Shown: piece after piece, positions 25,201 to 45,577 of the stretch | Position numbering within the stretch: the stretch's first letter is position 1 | Layout of the letters: each line of letters starts with the position of its first letter | From: Phalacrocorax aristotelis | Taxonomy: Eukaryota > Chordata > Aves > Suliformes > Phalacrocoracidae | Length of the DNA stretch: 64,000 bases | Direction of reading: 5' to 3' | Assembly (NCBI RefSeq): GCF_949628215.1 | Contig: NC_134283.1 | Span: forward strand, 22,546,975 to 22,610,974 | Notes under the pieces: generated by a model | Seen by the model: the letters and a program-made list of their open reading frames with translations, nothing else | The model's database searches: none | Told to the model about the DNA's origin: nothing | Position numbers and translations under genes: made by a program

Positions 25201-28200
25201 GGCTTTCTGCAAATTTGGGCATCACCAGGTTTGTATAACACTCGGCATCAGGTTTGTATAACACTCGGCATTGGCCAGCAATTCTCTGCTGCTGCAGTTG
25301 CCTCAGAGCCATGTCCCCATGCAGAGGGGGACAAGCACTGCATCCCCCGGGAGCATCCCTCCCTTGCCTCCTGCCCTCTGACATTGGGGGCTCTTATTGC
25401 ATTTTTTCCTTCCCTAGGAAATGGCTACATCGAAGGCAAAGAGCTGGAAAACTTCTTCCAGGAGCTGGAAAGCGCGAGGAAGGGAGCGGGTGTGGTAAGG
25501 GCCTCTCCTGGATGTGCTCCCCGCTTCCCCCTTTCCTTCCTGCCTGAAGGTTCAGGCTCCAATCAGCCCTGTTTGGGAATGTCATCAGACCAGGGCAGCT
25601 CGAGTTTTGCCAGCTCCCAGCAGTGAGGGAAGGCAGGGACACTGGCATAGGATGAGGGGTTAAATGATCCCATCCCCCCTCCTTGTTGACAGGACTCCAA
25701 GAATGACAATTTGGGTGACAAGATGAAGGAGTTCATGCACAAGTATGACAAAAATGCAGATGGCAAAATTGAGATGGCAGAGGTGAGTGGTGCTGACCCT
25801 GTGGACCCCTGGGATGCTCGCAGTCCTCCCGTGATGCTCGGGTTCCCCCCTGATGCTTGTCTGCCCCGCAGCTAGCCCAGATCCTGCCCACGGAGGAGAA
25901 TTTCCTGCTGTGTTTCCGCCAACACGTGCGCTCCAGCTCAGAGTTCATGGAGGTGAGTGGGGTGGGCTGTGCCAGGGCTGTGTGCGGGATTCAGTCCCCA
26001 GGGCCCAGCTCCACCACAGAGAAATGGCCAGGAGCTGGCATTGCCCAAACTCCCCTGGGGTCCCCCAAACTGTTGGCTTTAACTCAGCATCAGGAGGTGG
26101 GATGGGGCGTCCTGGCATGGGTCGTGCTGGTTTTGGGAGGAGAGCAGTAGTGTGATGAGATTTCCCAGTCCTCAGCGCTCCTTGAGCACCTCTCAGGGCA
26201 GCAAGGCACCTCATCCTGGTCTCTGGGTGAGGTGAGCTGTGGAGATTTGGAGCTGCTTCTGTAAATTCCCCCTCTGGGTGGTCAGTCCTTAGTGCCTGAG
26301 GGGTGTGCTGAAGCAGGCAACGCTGCTGGATGTGGCTCTGGGCCACCCCAAAACTTCACTGTGCCCAGACATGGGGTGAAACCCATCTGCAGGATGGGAG
26401 AGAAACTGCTGATGGGGATCGAAACATGGCTGGGAGTGGAGGGGGATGTGCAGAATCCCAAGGAGGGGAGAGCTTGTGCTTGGAAAATTAAGCCAAGGTG
26501 GAGGCAATAGCTGAAAGGGAAGCGCCCCGTTGCACAAGGAGGGGTAAGCAGAGGCTATTGTTTAATTGGAGGATGCAATTAAATATTAAAACTTGCCTTG
26601 CACACCGGGGCAAGGATAATAGCACTGGAACTCTTGGCATGGGGCTGAACAAAAGGAGGGTTTGGAGAGCATCAGGCCCCAAGGGAGAGCACATGGCACC
26701 CGCGAGGACACCACGAGCCAAGATTGGAGCTGTGAGATGACCCCATCTCTGCTAGGGTGGCAGGGGATGCTGCGGGTGGGGGGAAACATGGGGTGCAAGC
26801 CCATGCTAACATTTGCGGCGGCTGCTTCACAGGCTTGGCGGAGGTACGACACGGACCGCAGCGGCTACATCGAAGCCAACGAGCTCAAGGTGGGCTGTGG
26901 GTGTGAGGCAAGCTGGGATGGGTCCCTGCTGGCAGGGCATCCCTGCCGGGATAGCCAGGGATGGAGACAGCCAGCAAAGCCTTCTCCTTCCAGGGCTTCT
27001 TGTCCGACCTGCTGAAGAAGGCGAACCGGCCCTATGATGAGCCCAAGCTGCAGGAGTACACGCAGACCATTGTAAGTGGAACCTCCGGGCTGGTCCCGGA
27101 GGACCACCGCTCTCCCATGGCAGGGCAGTCCCCTCCCTGGAGTCTCACCACCCCACAGTGGGTGGGAGGGACGGGAGGAGGAGCTGGTGGGTGACTGGGT
27201 GCTGCTTGTGTTCCGGCAGCTGCGGATGTTTGACATGAACGGCGATGGGAAGCTGGGCCTCTCGGAGATGTCCCGGTAAGGTCATGGGCAGTGAGAAGGA
27301 AGTGGTGGAGAGGGAAAGACACCCCGAAACACTCGCACCTAGGAAAAGGCTGCTCCAGCTTCCGAGGAAAACAGTTTTCCTCTTTAATTTGCTCATGTTT
27401 CTAAGCAAAAAGTCATTTTGGCTTTAAAAAGTGTCTTTTTCTGGCTGCGTCCTGTTCATCCCTGCTCTTCTTTTTCAGACTTTTGCCTGTGCAAGAAAAC
27501 TTCCTTCTGAAGTTTCAGGTAAAAATAATAAATAAAAACATTCCTACTCCCTGCTTGTGCCTCCATCCCCTCCCTCACGCCCCGATGTCTCTTGCCCCTG
27601 CCCAGGGGATGAAGCTGTCCTCGGAGGAGTTCAATGCCATCTTCACCTTTTATGACAAGGTAGGGAAACAGCCGCAAATAAATATAACTCAGCAAAAAAA
27701 CCCCAACCCCCAAACTACGCATTTTCAGTTGGGTCAATTCCCCACTCTGATCTGGGGTACGAGTGCTGGGTTTACCCCTGGCTGTGCTGCATAAGGGTCT
27801 GGGGGGCCTCCCAGCACCCATGCCTGGGGTGGGCTTGCAGGCCTCGTCTCCTTCCCCCTGCTGAAATCCTTCCCTTGTTATCCAGGATGGGAGTGGCTTC
27901 ATTGATGAGAACGAGCTGGACGCGCTTTTGAAAGACCTGTACGAGAAGAATAAGAAAGTAAGTGGGGAATAGTAAGTGGGGGACAGAGCCTGGGTTCCCC
28001 GCCCAGCCCCTCCCCCTCCGCGTGCCTCCTTCCCTCTACAGCAGCATCTTCCACCTGCTGTGTCCCAGCTCCCCAGGGACCAGGAGAGACGCTGGTCCAG
28101 ATGCCAACCCTGTGTCCCCATGGGAGGCTGCACTGGAGTGTGGGGAGGGGGGGTGTCCCAGTCTGGGGGTGCCCCACCAGGGAAAAACAGGGTACCTAGC

Positions 28201-28349
28201 CCCACCGCCTCCCCACCACCCATTCCTTGCAGGAGATGAACATCCAGCAGCTCACCAACTACAGGAAGAGCATCATGAACCTCTCTGATGGGGGCAAACT
28301 CTACCGCAAGGAACTGGAGATAGTGCTTTGCAACGAGCCCCCCATGTAG
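22215..28349 (+). CDS. CALB2: Calretinin (calbindin 2), complete
   Basis: Cytosolic EF-hand calcium buffer and sensor of neurons. Exons: 22215-22305, 25418-25494, 25693-25782, 25872-25952, 26833-26889, 26994-27071, 27220-27275, 27479-27518, 27606-27659, 27886-27957 and 28233-28349 (TAG). Phases join cleanly to give 270 residues, against 271 in human. The N-terminus (MAGPQQ...[10 protein letters not shown]) and C-terminus (NEPPM) fit calretinin rather than calbindin-28K. Five canonical 12-residue calcium loops are seen at about 28-39, 75-86, 119-130, 163-174 and 207-218, each with Asp first and Glu last. The sixth, at about 248-259, lacks the normal ligands, as is known for this protein. The start codon context is GGAGATGG. 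The first donor is the weaker GTCAGT; the rest are ordinary. Confidence 0.97.
22306..25417 (+). other. CALB2 intron 1 (3.1 kb)
   Basis: GC-rich, with long chance reading frames on both strands that show no known family. Holds the 23-bp tandem duplication at 25226-25271. No exon or RNA gene was recognised. Confidence 0.7.
25226..25271. repeat. Perfect 23-bp tandem duplication
   Basis: Two identical 23-bp copies beginning CAGGTTTGTATAACACTCGG lie head to tail. The lack of any mismatch suggests a recent event, or an assembly artefact. Confidence 0.9.
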
Positions 28350-28644
28350 GACCCCCCCGAACCCCGTGCTCCTCCTCCTCCCACCCAAAAATGAGCACAA
28401 GGGGGGAGCACCGACCACACTGGTGAGGAGGTGGTGGGCACAGAGCCTCCAGCTCCCTGCCCACCCCCCACCTTGCTCCCCATCAGCTCTTGGGTTTTCT
28501 GTAGGTTGTTAAAATCCCACGTGGGGGGGGGAACTCTTTTTTTTTTTTTAAACCCTATCTGTCTGGTTAGTTTATTTTTTTTGGCGGGGGGGATGTGTGT
28601 GTCATTTTTGTTCCTTTTTATCATTTACCAAAGAACAGTTTACA

Positions 28645-28650
28645 AATAAA
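28645..28650 (+). promoter_or_regulatory. Polyadenylation signal of CALB2
   Basis: AATAAA about 300 bp after the stop codon, downstream of G-rich and T-rich runs at about 28522-28580 in the 3' UTR. Confidence 0.75.
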
Positions 28651-29215
28651 TTCAAGTACTGCTAGAGCGGATCCCCTCTTTCCCCGTCCCCCAGTGGGCT
28701 GGGCTGGGACCCCCACATCGGCCCCACTGGGGACATGGCTGTGCCGGAGCTTTTTGGGAAGCCCCTATAGAAATGTGGTGACGATTTTGAAAAATCCCTT
28801 GGGAGCAGAGCGCAAGCAGGCTGGGGACACTGACATCCCCAGCTTGGTGACCTCCAGGGCAGTACACTTCGCAGTAACTCCCAGTTACCCCTCCCAGTCA
28901 CCCCTCCCAGTCCCTGGCAAAGCCTCAGGGATATCCCAAGGGTTGTGCTCCCCCACCTTCCTGGTTTAGGACACCAGTCTTAGGGTGGCAATGCTGGTGG
29001 AGTCACGGTGCCACCTTTCCTGCCAGTGGTCAGGAGGAACCCCAGTGTGTGTCCCCCACACCCAGTGGCCTGGCACTGGGGTGGGTGCTGGGGGGGGCCA
29101 TGCACGAGGGGATGGCTGCCAGGCTGAGCCACCCATGGGTGTCAGTGGCATCACTGGGAGTGGCGTGCAAGTGTGGGTGGGGACTGTGGGTGAGTGGGGG
29201 CCATGGCGGTGTACT
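28651..29215. other. Intergenic, CALB2 to the minisatellite
   Basis: GC-rich sequence with no recognised gene, RNA or transposable element. Confidence 0.5.
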
Positions 29216-29218
29216 GCC

Positions 29219-29430
29219 CAGTATGGCCCAGTTCAGGCCTCTATAGCCCAGTATGTTGCAGTATAGTCCTGTATGGCCAAGTACACCACAGTACAGCCCA
29301 GTATGGTGCAGTCCAGTCCTGTATGACCCAGTATAGCTCAGTGCAGCCCTTTACAGCCCAGTACAGTCCTGTATGGCCCAGTATGGTTCAGTACACTCCT
29401 GTATGGTCCAGTATGGCCCAGTGCAGTCCT
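29219..29430. repeat. 10-bp-period minisatellite, left part
   Basis: About 21 units of a 10-bp motif (CAGTATGGCC, CAGTACAGCC, CAGTCCTGTA and similar) run in almost perfect 10-bp register. The array resumes on the far side of the CR1 element, so the two parts were probably once continuous. Confidence 0.9.
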
Positions 29431-29435
29431 ATACA

Positions 29436-30097
29436 TACAGAATCACAGAATGGTAGGGTTTGGAAGGGACCTCTGGAGATCATCTCATCCAACCCCCCTG
29501 CTTGAGCAGGCACACCTAGAGCAAGGGGCTCAGGAACACATCCAGGCAGGTTTTAAATGTCTCTAGGGAAGAAGACTCCACAGCCTCCCTGGGCAGCCTG
29601 TTCCACTGCTCTGGCACCCACAGAGCTAAGGAGTTTTTCCTCATGTTTAGCTGGAACTTCCTGCATTCCCACTTGTGCCCATTGTCCCTTGTCATGTAAT
29701 TGGGCACCACTGAAGAGAGTCCAGCCCCATCCTCTTGACACCCACCCTTCAGATATCTATAAGCATTGATAAGATTCCCCCCTCAGTCTTCTCTTCTCCA
29801 GGCTGAACAAACCCAGGTCTCTCAGCCTTTCCTCATAAGGGAGATGCTCCGGCTCCCTGATCATCTTGCTAGCTCTCCACTGGACTTGCTCAAGGAGTTC
29901 CCTGTCCTTCTTGAACTGGGGACCCCAGAACAGGATGCAGCACTCCAGATGTGGCCTCACTAGGGCAGAGTAGAGGGGGAGGATAACCTCTCTCGATCTG
30001 CTGGCCACACTCCTTTTTATGCATCTCAGGATACTGTTGGCCTTCTTGGCCACAAGGGCACATTGCTGGCTCATGGCCAACCTGCTGTCCACCAGCA
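29436..30097 (-). mobile_element. CR1 LINE, 5'-truncated, antisense to the genes
   Basis: Starts with the reverse complement of the CR1 3' end (CAGAATCACAGAATGG) and continues about 660 bp. The reverse strand still encodes the C-terminal part of the CR1 ORF2 reverse-transcriptase polyprotein: [39 protein letters not shown], then after frameshifts [22 protein letters not shown]. It is therefore a dead but fairly young copy. It sits inside the 10-bp minisatellite. Confidence 0.93.
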
Positions 30098-30405
30098 GTA
30101 TGCACAGTATAGCCCAGTATGGTGCCATGCACTCCTATACAGTACAGCCCGTATAGCCCAATATGGCCCAACAGAGTCCTGCACAGCCCTGTACAGCCCC
30201 ATAGAGCCAAGTACAGCCCAGTATGGTGCATTACAGTTCTGTTTAGCCCAGTACAGCCCCGGGTGGGCCCGTATGGTGCTGTACAGTCCTGTAGAGCTAA
30301 TCACAGCTCTGTACACCCCTGTGTGGTGCAGCACAGCCCTCTGTGTCCCAGTACACTCCAGTACAGCGTGGTACAAGACGTCCCAGTACAGCCCAGTACA
30401 GTGCC
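30098..30405. repeat. 10-bp-period minisatellite, right part
   Basis: About 30 further units of the same 10-bp motif (GTACAGCCCA, GTATGGTGCA, TACAGTCCTG), ending about 60 bp before the NRF-1-type array. Because 30 bp is three units, all forward frames read as diffuse 10-residue Tyr/Ser/Pro/Gln repeats, which explains the long chance frames here. Confidence 0.9.
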
Positions 30406-30460
30406 AGGACCGGGTGGACGGCACGGCTGCAGCGAGACCTCCCGGCCGCTAGGGGGTGGC

Positions 30461-30541
30461 GGGCGGCGCATGCGCGGGGCGGCGCATGCGCGGGGCGGCG
30501 CATGCGCGGGGCGGCGCATGCGCGGGGCGGCGCATGCGCGG
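30461..30541 (+). promoter_or_regulatory. Five tandem NRF-1-type sites, GOT2 promoter
   Basis: A 16-bp unit (GGCGCATGCGCGGGGC) is repeated five times with no mismatch in its core. The palindrome GCGCATGCGC falls at 30466, 30482, 30498, 30514 and 30530, and is the core of the NRF-1 consensus YGCGCAYGCGCR. The last site ends 32 bp before the GOT2 ATG. NRF-1 is known to activate nuclear genes of mitochondrial proteins, so the site type suits this gene. Binding itself is inferred. Confidence 0.85.
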
Positions 30542-30571
30542 TACCCGCTCGGCAGACGGGTTGCTGTCGCT

Positions 30572-42013
<11,442 letters not shown>

Positions 42014-43745
42014 AGACAAAGGTGTGCCCTGGAGCTGGTGGCCTCCTTTTCCCCACTGGTCAAAGCTAGGGAAGAGAAGCAAGCAGAATACCTCCAACCA
42101 CAGCACTTGACACCGCTGCTGAATGTATCTTGTAGATGAGTTGTTGTAGAAGCCTAGTCAAACCCCTGCTGTGTTGTAGAGCTGGGACATTATTGCTGGC
42201 TCCCACTCGTCACAGCTGTTCTCCCCTGCTGTCCATCCTTTTCTTCATCAGCCCCAGCACCCATATGCACCAGAGGAAGTAAATGCTTAGCACTGCCATC
42301 CTACTGGTGGAGGCATCAAAGGCTTCCCTACACTTGTTTCTCCATGAGAAGATTTTGTGAGGATGCTGGCCACTGGCCCAAGCGGCAGAGCTCAGCTGGG
42401 TGGGCTGAGAGAGCGAGCTGCTCAGGTGTGCCCTTGCCACCTCCTCAGCCTGACCCTGCTGCCAGCAGGCTCTGTCCTCCTTCATCCTCCTAGCCCGGGG
42501 CTGGGCAGGGCCAAAGTTGCCCTCTGACAACCAGCTCTGAGGACTTACCTCTACTAAAATCTGTTCCATCGTTGGCTTTGCTCTTTCCATCTGGGAATCT
42601 CCTTTCAGGTGTAAATCATGGCGGCATTGGTGTGTGGGGCGGACCTCTGTGTCCCTCTAAACTTGCCTGGTTCTCCTGACTTCACTCCTGTGCCCTGAGG
42701 TGAAACAATTTCTTGCCCCCCACTCACAATAAGAACCTCCTCCAAAACCTGCTCTCAGTTGGTCTCTGCCTCTCCCTATTCCTCTACCACCCCCAGCAGC
42801 CCTCCCTGCAAAGCAGAGTCTTTGTGGTGTGTCCCAAAGCCATGAGGTGGGTCCTGCCATGCCTGCCCTCATGTGGGGGTGCGGGTGACTCTGCTCTTGT
42901 CAACCAATTTTCTGGTGACACCAGAAAACGCGAGGGAAAGATCCCGAGGGAAGTTTGAGAGATGATGACTCAAAAAAACCATTTTGTCCTTTTCACTGAG
43001 TGTCCTAGAGGCCCAGTGACTCACTGGATGCTGATTTTTAATCAAAAGGGGTGTATGGCTGTGGTGCACTGGGGACTTTCTCCTGTTGTTGCACAGCTAC
43101 ATCCTATCCCTTCGTGCACCAAATATTCCCTGCTGGGCAAGTGCCAGCACAGGGGTTCTTGCATGGCCAGTGAAACCCTAATCTGAGAATCCCATGCAGA
43201 GAGAGGGCAGTTCCCACTGTATGCCCCAAGAGCACTGGAGCATGTGGGATGAGGCTGCCAGTTGGGAGTCAGTGTTGTGGAGCTGAAATTGCAGCCTGCA
43301 GAGTTGAACATAGGTGTTGCTGGGGAGGGTGGGAGTTCCCAAAGGCCGTCTGCCTTGCACCCAGACCCTGGAGCACGACGGAGTTTCTCCTTGCAGCAAG
43401 CAAAGTTGCCTCTGTGGGCGGCCCTGGAGAGGTCAGCTCTGGGTCTGTGTGAGCTTTCTCATTCCACAGGCATCTTTACCCTTTGCAGCCGTACCAGGAC
43501 ACCTAGCAGAGCAGTCCTCGTTCCTCATTCCTGCCCAGAGCAGCCGTGTACTCCTGGGAGCCAGGACAGGCCTGCTTCATGCATGCTGTCACTGCACTTG
43601 TTGGCAGAGGAGCTGCCAGCACAGGCTGAGGAAGGCTGGAGCGTCCCACTTGCTCCCAGACAAGACGGTTTGCATTTTTAACAGCGTTGATTGTTTACAT
43701 GGCCCGATGCCTCCAGCTGCTACTTACTCCCATTTGTGCAATAAA
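42014..43745 (+). other. Probable GOT2 3' UTR
   Basis: No coding exon follows the GOT2 stop until SLC38A7. The first canonical signal is AATAAA at 43740-43745, which implies a 3' UTR of up to 1.7 kb. Part of this stretch could instead be untranscribed. Confidence 0.5.
43740..43745 (+). promoter_or_regulatory. Candidate polyadenylation signal of GOT2
   Basis: AATAAA. A second AATAAA occurs at 43906-43911, only about 180 bp before the motif of the SLC38A7 promoter. Which one is used cannot be told from sequence. Confidence 0.5.
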
Positions 43746-43959
43746 CCGGTTTCCGCCACGCTGCAGCCACCGTGGGTGCTGCCCTTGGCACTGCGGGTTC
43801 TCGTGCTGTGGTCGCCGCTTCTGCGTGGCTCTGGAGCTGCCTCTCGTGGTTGCGGAGAGCCCTGTTACCCTGCGTTACGCCTGCCTGCTGCCCGTTCTCT
43901 GTTACAATAAAAGTAGAACTGGAGCGCAGCGCTGCCCTCTCGCTGTCCTTGCCGGCGGG

Positions 43960-44300
43960 TCCTTCCGCCTTACAGCGGCGGGGCGGTGGGGATGGGGAAG
44001 GAGGGGATTCCCGGAGGCGGGGAGCCCCTCGCCGCTGCCTGCCCGGGGATGGGCGTCGCTTCCCGGCCGAGATGGGGGCGGGCAGGGGGCGGACTACAAC
44101 CCCCGGCGTGCAGCGGGCAGGGCGGTGCCGGCGCCGCGCCGCCGCCGGGGCCGGGAGCGGGCTCCCACTGCCCGGTGAGTGGGGCCGGGGCACCGGGGAG
44201 GGGGCCAGGGCGGGACCCGGGGAGCCTCAAGGACCGGCTGGGGCCTCGTCGCGTCCCCGAGGCTATTCCCCCTTGCTAAGGCGGGGTGACCGTCGTCAGC
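43960..44300 (+). promoter_or_regulatory. CpG-rich promoter and untranslated exon 1 of SLC38A7
   Basis: CpG-dense stretch of about 340 bp between GOT2 and SLC38A7. A good donor (CCCG|GTGAGT) after 44174 marks the end of a likely non-coding first exon. No TATA box is seen. A second possible untranslated exon is 45135-45232, bounded by CCCACAG and GTGAGT. Confidence 0.6.
44093..44105 (+). promoter_or_regulatory. ZNF143-type (SBS) motif, SLC38A7 promoter
   Basis: ACTACAACCCCCG fits the vertebrate promoter motif ACTAYRNNNCCCR, associated with ZNF143, at every fixed position, and is followed by GCGTGC as in longer versions. It lies about 70-80 bp before the exon 1 donor. Confidence 0.55.
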
Positions 44301-45425
44301 TCCGGGCCTTGCTTCCCCGGCACCGCCGGGGCCCATGCGAGTCCGTGGGGCTTGTCGAGTCACCCTCGGATGAAGCGTTTGCTCTCAGTCTCTGGTTGCT
44401 ACGGGCATGGTGGTTTTGCCCGGGCGGGGTGAAAGGACAGCCGGGCACCCTGCAGCATCCTCCTCCGGCCGTGGGAGGAAGCGTCATCGACCCCTTCCTC
44501 ATCTGGGCAGGGGTTTCAGCCAAAGCGGACCCACGCGTGTCGGCAGACCGACCGGCCTGGGACCTGTCCCCTCTGCGCAACTACCCCCGGGGTGGGAGAG
44601 GGCTGCCTTTATTCTTCCCCTGTGCAGGCCTGAGGGTTTTTTCCCCTTCCCCAGAAACCTTTGAAAGGATTTGTAGCACAAGCATGGGGTTTAAATAACT
44701 TAGAAGCAAAGGGTGGTCTGGTCAGGAAGAACCCCTGGAGATGTTATCTAGGAAAAAAAAAGAGATTTCCCTTGAAAAGAGATTTCCCTTGGCTGTGTAG
44801 GTTCCTGCAAAGCCCTGCCATGCTGTGAGGATTGATCTCCTTCAGCTCGGCAAGGCACCAGGATGAGATCTGGGCTGTCCAGTTCTCAAGGGCTGTGGTG
44901 CTGAAAACACCAGGTCTTCAGCTCCAAAAGCTTCTGAGACATCTTGTGCTGGCAGTGCAGCTGGTCCTGCTTTTCCTGGTGACATGGTGTTTCTGCTGTG
45001 TGTACGGGTTGTTCCAGTTGAGCCCAGCCCTGACCTTTACCCGGGAGCATGTGTGTGGTGGCTCTTGCAGAGCTTGCAGGAATTGGGGTTGGAAATCAGG
45101 AAGCGAGCCGTGATGCTGGGTCTCGTGCCCACAGAAAGGCGGGTCCTGTTGTAAGGCTGCAGCTCGCCAGCCGGGGCTCAGTCCACTGGCCGCTGGCAGT
45201 GGTGTCCTCACCTTGGAATTGGAGGACAAGAGGTGAGTTCTCCTGCTGTATCTCTGCTGGCGTGAAGACACCTATGCACTGTGACCCCCAAGCTGAGACC
45301 CAGGGAACTCATTTTCTCTGTGCCCCCGTCTGATGCCCAGGTTGTCCTTTGTTACCATACTTTAATTAAACACTGACCATGTCCTTCCTCATCCCCTTCT
45401 AGGAGCAGTGAAGGGCCTGACCCCC

Positions 45426-45537
45426 ATGCTGCTGTGGTCCCAGCCCACCCATTAGCTGCCCTCCCTGCCTGATGGAGCCAGTGCTGGCAGAGGACCCTCC
45501 TCAAGGTGGCCAGCTGAGCCTGGTGCAGGAGCGCTAG
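45426..45537 (+). promoter_or_regulatory. Two upstream ORFs in the SLC38A7 5' leader
   Basis: If the exon with the start codon begins at 45403 (after CCTTCTAG), it contains uORFs at 45426-45455 (9 codons plus TAG) and 45472-45537 (21 codons plus TAG), both ending before the main ATG. They may lower translation of the main frame. No peptide function is implied. Confidence 0.5.
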
Positions 45538-45577
45538 TGGGACGTGGACAGTGGCGTGTGCCACCCTAGGAGGCACA

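Noticed and set aside
27456-28418. 320-codon open frame on the minus strand under CALB2 exons 8-11
   Set aside because: It is the antisense of verified calretinin exons and introns and shows no family.
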